DNA of 12,111 nt from Acidimicrobiia bacterium. GTDB taxonomy: Bacteria; Actinomycetota; Acidimicrobiia; Spongiisociales; UBA5794. The stretch spans positions 1 to 12,111 of the forward strand of contig JABDMN010000266.1 of the NCBI GenBank assembly GCA_013001485.1. Reading direction: 5' to 3'. Position 1 is the stretch's first letter, and the number at the start of each line of letters is the position of its first letter. A program made the translations under genes and the position numbers. Shown here piece by piece: positions 1 through 6,896 of this stretch. The notes below the pieces were generated by a model, which saw only the letters and a list, made by a program, of their open reading frames with translations, did no database searches and was not told where the DNA came from.

Positions 1-1
1 C

Positions 2-112
2 ATTCCCGGAGCCGAGGAACTGGAGCTGGTCGAGGATGCCGGCCACTTCCTCCAGGAAGACCAGGGAGAGGTGGTCGGAGGACGGATCGCCGACTTCCTC
101 GACCGGACCTAG
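2..112 (+). CDS. Alpha/beta hydrolase, C-terminal fragment (haloalkane dehalogenase-like)
   Basis: Only the last 36 codons lie in the window; the gene enters from the left edge and stops at TAG 110-112. The visible protein begins IPGAEELELVEDAGHF and continues LQEDQGEVV, ending in a short helix. The IPGA strand followed by AGHFLQED is the typical C-terminal end of haloalkane dehalogenases and close epoxide-hydrolase-like enzymes. There the His (codon 44-46 here) completes the catalytic triad and the following QED is conserved. The nucleophile Asp and cap domain are off-window, so substrate class cannot be confirmed. The stop codon shares the bases CTAG (109-112) with the stop of the convergent NUDIX gene. 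Hydrolase fold is fairly sure; dehalogenase assignment is an inference from this short tail. Confidence 0.7.
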   Translation: MPGAEELELVEDAGHFLQEDQGEVVGGRIADFLDRT

Positions 113-648
113 CCGAGATACGTCGTCAGGACCGAGTAGGCGGCGGCCGTGAAGGCCTCCGGGTCGTCGGCCAACAAGCCCTTCACATCGTCGACGTGCC
201 AGAACCGCGGCTCGAACGATTCGCCGGGGCTCGCCACTGGCTCCCCTTCTGCCTCGACGACAAATGCGGCGATCAGAGCCGGGTACGCCCCTTCGACTCC
301 CACGGTCACGGCAAACGGGCGGTCGACCACGAAGGGACGATTCGGAGTGGGCTCGAAGCGCACCGACCCGGGCTCCGACACAACCCGGAGCCCGGTTTCC
401 TCTGCGACCTCCCGAGCGACGGCGTCGGCAGCCGACTCGCCGGCGCGCCAGCGACCCCCCGGAGTCTCCAAACGTCGATAAACGGGCTCATCCGGCTTGT
501 CGCGGCGCTGCAGCAGGATCTGGGAACGATCGCCTACTGGATGAACCAACGCAGTGACGTTGGGAACGACAACGGCCTCACCGCCGGATGTGGGCACCTC
601 GACCTCAGCCCACCCGGCTCCGTCCCACACCCGATAGCGGCTGGTCAC
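109..648 (-). CDS. NUDIX hydrolase
   Basis: A 179-residue protein with an intact NUDIX box: G65, E71, then R79-E80 and E83-E84-T-G86-L87, matching Gx5Ex7REUxEExGU. The glutamates bind the divalent metal that drives hydrolysis of a nucleoside diphosphate linked to some other group. The box lies after a strand (ILLQRRD, about 44-50) and PGG (63-65), as expected of the fold. The substrate cannot be read from the sequence; a housecleaning or ADP-sugar/NDP role is possible. The start is GTG at 648-646, chosen because it overlaps the TGA of the upstream lipoprotein gene as GTGA, which suggests translational coupling. It is the last gene of a four-gene minus-strand operon and ends in a 4-bp CTAG overlap with the convergent hydrolase. 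The family is certain, the specificity unknown. Confidence 0.93.
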   Translation of the reverse strand: MTSRYRVWDGAGWAEVEVPTSGGEAVVVPNVTALVHPVGDRSQILLQRRDKPDEPVYRRLETPGGRWRAGESAADAVAREVAEETGLRVVSEPGSVRFEPTPNRPFVVDRPFAVTVGVEGAYPALIAAFVVEAEGEPVASPGESFEPRFWHVDDVKGLLADDPEAFTAAAYSVLTTYLG

Positions 649-1031
649 GAGCGATCCGGAAGGTTGACGATGCTGGTCGCACCGCAGTAGCCCGCCACCG
701 AATCACGCGCCGCCACCTCGACCTCGGTGATGCCATCGGGAACTGCGACCGCTGTCAGCGACCGGGTGAAGGGCTGTTCGTCGACGTGAGGGTGAGCGAG
801 CGCTCGCGTGCCAAACACTGCCCCATCCAGTGACCGCACCTGCCACTCGTCCGCATACTTGTCCCATCCGGTGTCCGGGGAAGCGACCGTCACATCGAAC
901 CGATAGGTGCCGTCCGCCCCGGCAACGTCGACACCAACAACATCGGCGCAGCCAGTCAGACCGGAGGCCTCCCCGTCGCTCGTCGCGCAAGCCGCAAGGA
1001 GAAAGGCGAGCATCAACAGCATCACCCTCAC
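645..1031 (-). CDS. Small predicted lipoprotein, conserved but uncharacterised
   Basis: A 128-residue protein whose N-terminus, MRVMLLMLAFLLAAC, is a short type II signal peptide with a lipobox ending at Cys15, so it should be lipidated and anchored outside the membrane. The mature part is beta-rich and contains GWDKYADEW (about 55-63) and HPHVDEQPFTRSL (about 79-91), which look like the signature of a small conserved family with no function I can name. Two further cysteines (in LTGC and GYCG) could form a disulfide. The start is GTG at 1031-1029, overlapping the exporter's TGA as GTGA; an in-frame ATG three codons later is an alternative. Its stop in turn overlaps the NUDIX start, so it is tightly coupled to the transporter on one side and the NUDIX enzyme on the other. 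It might be an envelope accessory of the transporter, but that is inference from position. Confidence 0.85.
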   Translation of the reverse strand: MRVMLLMLAFLLAACATSDGEASGLTGCADVVGVDVAGADGTYRFDVTVASPDTGWDKYADEWQVRSLDGAVFGTRALAHPHVDEQPFTRSLTAVAVPDGITEVEVAARDSVAGYCGATSIVNLPDRS

Positions 1032-2935
1032 CCGGCTACCGGGTCACCCAGGTTGCGGAACTGCGTCTCGTACAGATCTGCATACAAACCGCCCCGCGAC
1101 ACCAACTCCTGGTGGGTGCCCGAGTCGACAAGCCGGCCGCCCTCGATCACGAGAATGCGGTCGGCCGCGAGCACGGTCGAGAGGCGGTGAGCGATCACCA
1201 GCGACGTGCGCCCCTCCATCACGCGCTCGAGCGCTTCCTGGATCAGGGCTTCGTTCTGGGCGTCGAGGTGCGATGTCGCTTCGTCGAGAATCAGGATCTC
1301 GGGGTCCTTCAGCACGACCCGGGCGATAGCAACGCGCTGCTTCTCACCGCCCGACAACCGGTACCCGCGCTCACCAACGACCGTGTCGTATCCGGCGGAC
1401 AGCGACATGATGAAGTCATCGATGTTGGCAACCCGGGCTGCTGCCCGGAGCTCGTCGAGAGTCGCCTCGGGCTTGGCGTACCGCAGGTTGGCGGCGATCG
1501 AGTCGTGGAAGAGATAGGACTCCTGGGTCACCACGCCAATCGCCGATGCGAGGCCCTGGAAGGTGAGGTCACGGACGTCGTGGCCATCGATGCGAATGAC
1601 TCCCTCGGTGACGTCGTACAACCGCGGCACCAGGTAGGTGGTCGTTGTCTTTCCCGCTCCCGAGGGCCCCACCAGCGCCACCAGCTCGCCGGGTTCCACG
1701 TTGAACGAGACGTCGCGCAACGCCCACTCCCGTGTGGAGGGGTGCGGGGTCTCGAGGCCCTGGAGCTCGGTGGGCGTTCTCGATGAGTAGCGCTTCACCT
1801 GGGACAGCCCCTCGGTGGTACCTACGCCATACGAGAACCCCACGTCATCGAACTCGAGCGAGCCGACCACGTTGGCCAGGTCGTGGGCGCCTGGCCGCTC
1901 CTCGATGTCGCGTGGCATGTCGACGACCTCGAACACCCGCTCGAAGGACACCAGCGAGGTAGCGAACTCAACACGAGCATTCGACAGCGCAGACAGAGGT
2001 CCATACAAGGCGGTCAGATACGCAGACAGAGCGACGATCGTGCCAATGGTGATATCGCCGTTGATCGCCATCCAGGCTCCGAACCAGAAGACAAGTGCAG
2101 TGCCGACGGCCGAAGCGATCCCGAGACCCATGAAGAACCACCGGCCGATGAGCGCCTGACGGATCCCGGTGTCACGCACCGAACCTGCGCGGTCGGCGAA
2201 GCGCTCGTCCTCATCGGGGATCCGCCCAAACAGCTTGGCAAGGAGGGCACCGGAGACGGACAGCACCTCCTGCATCAGGGAGTTCATGCGCGCGTTGTGC
2301 TCCATCTGCTCCCGTCGGACCACGCGCAACAGCTTGCCGACCCGCCGCGACGTGATGATGAACACAGGGAGCACAGCGATAGCGATCAAGGTCAGTCGCC
2401 ACTCGAGGCCCAGCATGACGGCCAGCGTCAGGATCGTTGACACCGTGTTCGAGGCGAGGTTCACGAAGGTTCCCGTGACGGCCTGCTGGGCACCAACCAC
2501 ATCGTTGTTGAGCCGCGACATCAACTCACCGGTACGAGTGCCGGTGAAGAAGCCGACCGACATCCGCTGGAGGTGGCCAAAGAGCTGACGGCGGAGGTCG
2601 TAGATGATCCCCTCGCCGACCGCGGCGGTGGCCCAGCGCTGGAGGACGCCAATGATCCCATTGATGATTGGCACGAGCACCATGCCGATTCCCAACATGG
2701 TGACCATTCCGAGGTCGCCTTCGGGTATCGCCACGTCGAGGAGACGACGCATCAGGAGCGGGGGCACGACCGACACCCCCGAGATGATCAGGATCGTCAC
2801 CAGGACCAGGGTCAACCGGTTGCGGTACGGGCGGCCATACGACAACACCCGACGCAAAAGGGCTCGATCTACCTCCGGGCGGTCCTGTTCCTCGTCATAT
2901 CGGACGTAGGACCACCAGCTGCCTCCGTGAAACAT
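1028..2935 (-). CDS. ABC exporter half-transporter (membrane domain fused to ATPase domain)
   Basis: A 635-residue protein with the layout of type IV (MsbA/LmrA-like) exporters: six membrane segments in roughly residues 35-320, then a nucleotide-binding domain. Visible ATPase motifs are the A-loop Tyr369, Walker A GPSGAGKTT with Lys429, signature LSGGE with Ser528, Walker B ILILDEAT with catalytic Glu552, and H-loop His583. All are canonical, so the ATPase should be active; it would work as a homodimer. About 35 residues (370-404) separate the A-loop from the next strand (ALRDVSF), more than the usual handful. The start is ATG 2935-2933 because the protein then opens MFHGGSWWSYVRYDEE, a common N-terminus in actinobacterial members; a longer frame back to 3079 would overlap the upstream lipoprotein gene. 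TATCGT lies 6 bases upstream. Substrate unknown: lipid, peptide or drug are all possible. Confidence 0.95.
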   Translation of the reverse strand: MFHGGSWWSYVRYDEEQDRPEVDRALLRRVLSYGRPYRNRLTLVLVTILIISGVSVVPPLLMRRLLDVAIPEGDLGMVTMLGIGMVLVPIINGIIGVLQRWATAAVGEGIIYDLRRQLFGHLQRMSVGFFTGTRTGELMSRLNNDVVGAQQAVTGTFVNLASNTVSTILTLAVMLGLEWRLTLIAIAVLPVFIITSRRVGKLLRVVRREQMEHNARMNSLMQEVLSVSGALLAKLFGRIPDEDERFADRAGSVRDTGIRQALIGRWFFMGLGIASAVGTALVFWFGAWMAINGDITIGTIVALSAYLTALYGPLSALSNARVEFATSLVSFERVFEVVDMPRDIEERPGAHDLANVVGSLEFDDVGFSYGVGTTEGLSQVKRYSSRTPTELQGLETPHPSTREWALRDVSFNVEPGELVALVGPSGAGKTTTTYLVPRLYDVTEGVIRIDGHDVRDLTFQGLASAIGVVTQESYLFHDSIAANLRYAKPEATLDELRAAARVANIDDFIMSLSAGYDTVVGERGYRLSGGEKQRVAIARVVLKDPEILILDEATSHLDAQNEALIQEALERVMEGRTSLVIAHRLSTVLAADRILVIEGGRLVDSGTHQELVSRGGLYADLYETQFRNLGDPVAG

Positions 2936-2941
2936 GCTCCG

Positions 2942-2947
2942 ACGATA
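2942..2947 (-). promoter_or_regulatory. Candidate -10 box (TATCGT) directly upstream of the ABC exporter start
   Basis: On the minus strand TATCGT is followed by six bases and then the exporter ATG. This spacing would place the transcription start at or near the A of the ATG, giving a leaderless mRNA. It lies in the 32-base gap after the upstream lipoprotein, so it would be an internal operon promoter. No convincing -35 is visible, and a GGAG next to the ATG is too close to be a good Shine-Dalgarno site. Confidence 0.4.
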
Positions 2948-2967
2948 CCCCTGCCCACCGACAAGCC

Positions 2968-3660
2968 TTACGGCAGCAACAGCTTGAGCGGTGCTGCGGT
3001 CTCCGCCATGCGCCAGCACTGCGGATCCGGAAGACCGGTGCGACAGAACAGCTCGTAGCTGTAGGCGTCGTCCGACCACGTAAGGCTGAGGCCTTCGTCA
3101 ACCGGCTCAGCAGCTATGGGTACGACTTCGTCATCAGGACCGAGGATGCCCACTCGCAGCACAGCGATCTGGCCCTGGCCGCGGGTCACGGTGTACGGCT
3201 CGTAGGCCCAGAGCCCAAAGGCCGCCGCGGTCTCGGTGTCCAGGGCAGCCGCCGACGGCTCGAAGACCAGCTGACTGGTCACCCAGCCCACCTGGTCGGG
3301 GACGAGCTCAGGGAAGGTGACCTCGGGCAGCGCAGCGGCGATCTCTGACCGCGTGGCCTGGATGAAGCCCTCGCCGCCGCCACGAGTCCACACTGCGGCG
3401 ACCACGTCGTCCACGCTTCCCGTGACCGACGCACTGATGCTGTCGTTGGTCCACTCGGCGTCCGTGGAAAGAGCACTGCCGTCGGGAAGCTCGCCACCGT
3501 CTTCGTCGGGATCGATCGTCACCAGGCTCGTCGATGTCGAGTCGCCGTGCACGTAATCGCGAGAGAAGTCGCCGAGGTTGGAGAAAGGCTCGCTGTCGCT
3601 ACAGGCCGACACGAGCACCAAGACTGCTGCCAGCACGACGAGGATCCGGGAGGTACGCAC
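2968..3660 (-). CDS. Predicted lipoprotein of unknown function
   Basis: A 230-residue protein beginning VRTSRILVVLAAVLVLVSAC: positive N-terminus, hydrophobic core, and lipobox LVSAC with lipidated Cys20. After a Ser/Asp-rich linker (about 20-65) comes a mixed alpha/beta region with a Gly-rich stretch (WTRGGGEGF), a Pro/Glu-rich segment, and a C-terminal strand region. I recognise no family. Start: the GTG at 3660-3658. A frame open to 3717 would place 19 extra residues before the signal peptide and run into the divergent promoter, so it was rejected. It is the first gene of the minus-strand operon and ends 32 bases before the ABC exporter start. An exported, membrane-anchored product encoded just ahead of an exporter suggests a related envelope role, but this is inference only. 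Confidence 0.8.
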   Translation of the reverse strand: MRTSRILVVLAAVLVLVSACSDSEPFSNLGDFSRDYVHGDSTSTSLVTIDPDEDGGELPDGSALSTDAEWTNDSISASVTGSVDDVVAAVWTRGGGEGFIQATRSEIAAALPEVTFPELVPDQVGWVTSQLVFEPSAAALDTETAAAFGLWAYEPYTVTRGQGQIAVLRVGILGPDDEVVPIAAEPVDEGLSLTWSDDAYSYELFCRTGLPDPQCWRMAETAAPLKLLLP

Positions 3661-3718
3661 GGTGCGAGTTTCCCAGAGCCCCGGATTTGAGCCAACAACC
3701 CTTGTCCCGAACGGCACC

Positions 3719-3724
3719 TACAGT
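3719..3724 (+). promoter_or_regulatory. Candidate leaderless -10 box (TACAGT) for the lipoate-ligase-family gene
   Basis: TACAGT is followed by seven bases and then the ATG at 3732, with no Shine-Dalgarno sequence in between. This matches the arrangement of leaderless actinobacterial genes. No -35 at standard spacing is evident. The box lies in the 71-base divergent gap shared with the minus-strand lipoprotein operon, whose own promoter is not clear (GAAACT just before its GTG is a weak candidate). Confidence 0.5.
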
Positions 3725-3731
3725 TCGCTCG

Positions 3732-4502
3732 ATGCTCACCGTCATCCGCGATGCCGGCAACCCCGACCGGCCCGGCCTCGACACTGCCATTGCACGAGCC
3801 ATGTTGCTCGCAGCCGACTCTGGCGACGCCGGGGCGATGTTCCGACTCCACGTTCCAGGACGGGTTGTGGCCTTCGGGAAGCGCGACGTGGTGTCCGCCG
3901 GGTACGACGCCGCGGTGCGAGCAGTCCAGGCAGAAGGCTTCACTGCGGTGCGGAGATTGGCCGGTGGCAGGGCTGCCGTGTTCCACCCCGGAACGATCGC
4001 GTTCTCCTGGACCTCGCCGGAACCATCCCCACGCACCACCACAACCGCGCGATTCGAAGCGATCTCCGGATTGATGGCACGGGCGTTCGGCCGTCTTGGC
4101 CTCGACGCCCGGATCGGTGAGATCCCCGGGGAATACTGCCCTGGGGAGTGGTCGGTGAACCTGAACGGCGAAACGAAAGTCATGGGCGTCGGTCAGAGAC
4201 TGACGGCGAGAGCCGCCCACGTCGGTGGTGTCGTCGTGGTCTCCGACGCATCCGAAGTCAACCGTCCACTCGTTGGCGCCTACGACGCGCTGGGTTTGAC
4301 CTGGCGACCGGACGCCACCGGTGCGCTCGACGAAGAGCTGCCGGGGCTCAGCGTGGCTGACGTGACCGCGGCGATCGTGGCTGAATTGGGAAGCATCGGC
4401 GAACCAACTCCTGGGGAACTGCCTCCTGCCGTGTTGAGCCACGCCGAGACACTGCTGCCTGACCATCTCGAGGCGCAGCGAGAAACGACAGGAATGCGGT
4501 AG
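3732..4502 (+). CDS. Lipoate-protein ligase A / octanoyltransferase family protein
   Basis: A 256-residue protein of the BPL/LplA/LipB fold, which transfers lipoyl or octanoyl groups to a lysine on E2 and H-protein lipoyl domains. It shows the adenylate/acyl-binding motif RRLAGG (74-79) followed by AVFH (82-85), and later GETKVMGVGQR (146-156), where Lys149 matches the catalytic Lys of the KxxG motif. Between them is EYCPGEWSVN (134-143) with Cys136, a position reminiscent of the reactive Cys of LipM-type octanoyltransferases. The length suits a single catalytic domain without the extra C-terminal domain of E. coli LplA. The start at 3732 is taken because of the -10 box just upstream and because N-terminal residues then align with the fold; a frame open to 3534 is a shadow of the divergent gene. 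The family is clear; ligase versus octanoyltransferase is unresolved. Confidence 0.87.
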   Translation: MLTVIRDAGNPDRPGLDTAIARAMLLAADSGDAGAMFRLHVPGRVVAFGKRDVVSAGYDAAVRAVQAEGFTAVRRLAGGRAAVFHPGTIAFSWTSPEPSPRTTTTARFEAISGLMARAFGRLGLDARIGEIPGEYCPGEWSVNLNGETKVMGVGQRLTARAAHVGGVVVVSDASEVNRPLVGAYDALGLTWRPDATGALDEELPGLSVADVTAAIVAELGSIGEPTPGELPPAVLSHAETLLPDHLEAQRETTGMR

Positions 4503-4510
4503 AGGTCCGA

Positions 4511-4516
4511 TAGCCT
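4511..4516 (+). promoter_or_regulatory. Candidate leaderless -10 box (TAGCCT) for the dehydroquinase fusion gene
   Basis: TAGCCT lies in the 20-base gap after the lipoate-ligase-family stop codon and is followed by six bases and the ATG at 4523. No Shine-Dalgarno sequence is present between them. The gene may therefore be transcribed from its own leaderless start as well as by read-through from the gene upstream. No -35 is recognisable. Confidence 0.45.
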
Positions 4517-4522
4517 CGGCTC

Positions 4523-5692
4523 ATGGAGCGCGTGCTGGTCATCCATGGCCCCAATCTGAATCTTCTGGGATCGCGGGACCCCGGCATCTACGGGAATCGA
4601 ACCCTCGCCGAGCTGGACGAGGAGATAGCCGGCTGGGGTCGTGACCTCGGAGTCGACGTCGAGACCTTCCAGTCGAACCACGAAGGCGAGATCCTCGATC
4701 GGATCCAGCGTGCCGACCACGACGGAGTCATCATCAACGCCGGTGCGCTCACGCACTACTCGTTCAGCCTGCACGACGCCATCGAGGCGATCAGCCCACC
4801 CGTCGTCGAGGTGCACATCTCGAACGTTCGTGCCCGCGAGCACTGGCGGCGCCGATCGGTCATCGCCGCGGCCTGCGTGGCCTCCATCTATGGGCGCGGC
4901 GCCCGCAGCTACCACGATGCTTTGCGTCACCTCGTACATCGGTCCCGGTGGCCAGCCGAAACTCGGCGCTACGGAGACGACGCCGATGACCAGATCGGCG
5001 ACCTTCGCCTCCCCGACGGCGAGGGCCCATTCCCCGTGGCCGTCATCATCCACGGAGGGTTCTGGGCCGATGTTTGGCAGCGAGACCTCATGGACGCCGT
5101 CGCCATCGATATCTCTCGCCGGGGTTGGGCTACCTGGAACATCGAGTACCGGCGAGTGGGCTCCGGTGGAGGCTGGCCCGGCACCCAGGCCGATGTGGCC
5201 GCGGCCATCGATGCGATCCCGACACTGTCCGACCGCCTCGATCCGCAACGGGTCATCGTGGTCGGGCATTCAGCCGGCGGGCAACTGGCTTTGTGGTCGG
5301 CCGGCAGGCACCCGGACTCCTCGGCGGTGGTACCGATGGGAGTCGTCGCTCTGGCGCCAATCACCGATCTCACCCAGGCTCATCGACTCGGCCTCGACGA
5401 CGGGGCCGTGGAGCGCTACCTGCGCAGGTCACCCGACAAGGACGGTGCCCGCTACCGCGAGTCGTCTCCTGTGTCGCTGCTACCGCTTGGGGTCCCCCAG
5501 GTGATCGTGCATGGCGATCTCGACGATCGGGTACCGGTGCAAATGAGCCGGGCATATGCGGGCGAGGCCGCCGACGCCGGCGACGAGGTTCGCTATCACG
5601 AGTTCGAAGGTTCAGGTCACTTCGAGGTCATCGACCCCGGCCACATCGTGTGGTCAAAGATCGCCGACGAGATCGACCAGTTCCTCAGCTGA
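4523..5692 (+). CDS. aroQ: Fusion of type II 3-dehydroquinate dehydratase with an alpha/beta hydrolase
   Basis: A 389-residue, two-enzyme protein. Residues 1-141 are a whole type II dehydroquinase (third shikimate step, 3-dehydroquinate to 3-dehydroshikimate). Asn11, Arg18, catalytic Tyr23, Asn72, His78, Glu96, His98, Ser100, Arg105 and Arg109 are all in place (motifs [29 protein letters not shown]). Residues from about 146 on are a complete alpha/beta hydrolase resembling BD-FAE esterases and kynurenine-formamidase-like enzymes: oxyanion motif HGGFW (177-181), nucleophile Ser250 in GHSAGGQ, Asp334 in HGDLDDRVP, and His366 in GSGHFE. Almost no linker separates the two; [14 protein letters not shown], where such hydrolases normally begin, follows directly. 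Both domains look active. The hydrolase substrate is unknown, possibly an ester or amide. It ends in an 8-bp overlap with the convergent aminotransferase. Dehydroquinase is normally a separate dodecamer, so the fusion is notable. Confidence 0.93.
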   Translation: MERVLVIHGPNLNLLGSRDPGIYGNRTLAELDEEIAGWGRDLGVDVETFQSNHEGEILDRIQRADHDGVIINAGALTHYSFSLHDAIEAISPPVVEVHISNVRAREHWRRRSVIAAACVASIYGRGARSYHDALRHLVHRSRWPAETRRYGDDADDQIGDLRLPDGEGPFPVAVIIHGGFWADVWQRDLMDAVAIDISRRGWATWNIEYRRVGSGGGWPGTQADVAAAIDAIPTLSDRLDPQRVIVVGHSAGGQLALWSAGRHPDSSAVVPMGVVALAPITDLTQAHRLGLDDGAVERYLRRSPDKDGARYRESSPVSLLPLGVPQVIVHGDLDDRVPVQMSRAYAGEAADAGDEVRYHEFEGSGHFEVIDPGHIVWSKIADEIDQFLS

Positions 5693-6869
5693 CCAGGTCT
5701 CGGAACCGGCTCAGACCTTCGACCAGGTCGTCATCGCCCAGCGCAAAGCTCAGCCGTGCGTAGCCGGGAGCCCCAAACGCTTCGCCCGGCACGAGAGCTA
5801 CGGCGATCTCATCGAGCAAGAGGTCGGCGAGCTCCAGGGTTGTTGCTGCCGATCTCCCCTGCAGGTCCCGTCCCAGCAAACCGGAGAGGTTGGGGAATGC
5901 ATAGAACGCTCCCTCGGGCTCGAGGCACGAGACGCCGGGGATCGATCGCAGCATCTCAACCATCTTCAGCCGACGGCGGTCGAAAGCGGCTCGCATCTGG
6001 TCGACGTCGGCGAGAGGCCCCGTTACTGCCGCCAGTGCCGCTCGTTGGGAGACATTTGCGACGTTCGAAGTTGCGTGCGATTGCAGGCGGATCGCAGCCT
6101 TGGCCACCTCTGGGGGTCCGATCATCCAGCCCACTCGCCATCCCGTCATCGCATAGGTCTTGGCGACGCCATTGACGACGACACATCGTTCGAGCTCAGG
6201 CGCAGCCACTGGCATCGAGGCGTGAGTGGCATCTCCGTAGACGAGGTGTTCGTAGATCTCATCCGTCATCACCCAGACGCCACGGTCAGCGGCCCAGCGA
6301 CCAATGGCCTGGATCTCGTCAGGCGAGTAGACGGCTCCTGTGGGATTGGACGGCGAAACAAAGATCAGGGCCTTGGTGCGATCGGTGACCGCGGCGTCGA
6401 GCTGCTCCACCGTGACCCGATAGCCGGCCGTGTCGTCGGTGGGGACGATCACAGGCGTGCCACCGGCGAGCTTGATGACTTCGGGATAGGTCACCCAGTA
6501 CGGCGCGGGGAGAAGGACCTCGTCACCCTCATCCACAAGCACCTGCATCGTCGAATAGACGGCGTGCTTGCCGCCGTTCGTCACGACGACCTGCTCGGGC
6601 TCGACCTCATACCCCGAATCGCGGCGGGTCTTCTCGGCGATCGCAGCACGCAATTCAGGAAGCCCACCAGCTGGGCTGTAGCGATGATTCTGCGGATCGG
6701 CTGCAGCAGCCTGGGCAGCTTCGACGATGTGAGGCGGCGTGGGGAAGTCGGGCTCACCCGCACCGAACCCGATGACGGCGCTCCCGGCGGCCCGCATGGC
6801 TTTGGCCTTGGCGGTGATCGCCAACGTGGCGGACTCGGTGATTGTTTCGACTCGGCGTGACAGTTTCAT
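5685..6869 (-). CDS. Class I PLP-dependent aminotransferase (aspartate aminotransferase type)
   Basis: A 394-residue fold-type I aminotransferase of the Ib aspartate aminotransferase kind, which moves the amino group between aspartate and 2-oxoglutarate. Visible residues are SNPTG with Asn175, Asp203 in [10 protein letters not shown] (pyridine-nitrogen partner), Tyr206, Schiff-base Lys237 in [12 protein letters not shown], Arg245 (phosphate), and Arg372 in GYARLSFA (substrate carboxylate). The N-terminal [12 protein letters not shown] and C-terminal GEAFGAPG are typical of the subfamily; length is normal. Start: ATG 6869-6867, with AGGA seven bases upstream as a plausible ribosome site. A longer frame to 7451 is a shadow of serC. 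It is divergent from serC with only 27 bases between start codons, and convergent with the fusion gene by 8 bp. Aspartate is the likely substrate; related enzymes also take prephenate or other amino acids. Confidence 0.94.
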   Translation of the reverse strand: MKLSRRVETITESATLAITAKAKAMRAAGSAVIGFGAGEPDFPTPPHIVEAAQAAAADPQNHRYSPAGGLPELRAAIAEKTRRDSGYEVEPEQVVVTNGGKHAVYSTMQVLVDEGDEVLLPAPYWVTYPEVIKLAGGTPVIVPTDDTAGYRVTVEQLDAAVTDRTKALIFVSPSNPTGAVYSPDEIQAIGRWAADRGVWVMTDEIYEHLVYGDATHASMPVAAPELERCVVVNGVAKTYAMTGWRVGWMIGPPEVAKAAIRLQSHATSNVANVSQRAALAAVTGPLADVDQMRAAFDRRRLKMVEMLRSIPGVSCLEPEGAFYAFPNLSGLLGRDLQGRSAATTLELADLLLDEIAVALVPGEAFGAPGYARLSFALGDDDLVEGLSRFRDLVS

Positions 6870-6896
6870 GTTCCTATCCTGCGGCACCCTACCGCC

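Noticed and set aside
830..1786. Long plus-strand open frame of 318 codons opposite the ABC exporter gene
   Set aside because: It is antisense to the well-supported exporter ATPase domain; its product is Arg/His/Gly-rich with no recognisable domain, as expected of a shadow frame in GC-rich DNA.
2936..3079. Longer N-terminus for the ABC exporter (48 extra residues)
   Set aside because: It would overlap the coding end of the upstream lipoprotein, and the protein starting at 2935 has the N-terminus typical of its relatives.
3661..3731. tRNA-like T-loop on the minus strand (GGCTCAAATCC) in the divergent gap
   Set aside because: The flanking bases do not form a proper five-pair T stem, and no acceptor, D or anticodon arm is visible. 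At most a chance resemblance.
3534..3731. Longer N-terminus for the lipoate-ligase-family protein
   Set aside because: The extra 66 residues are Arg-rich, antisense to the lipoprotein signal peptide, and run through the promoter region.
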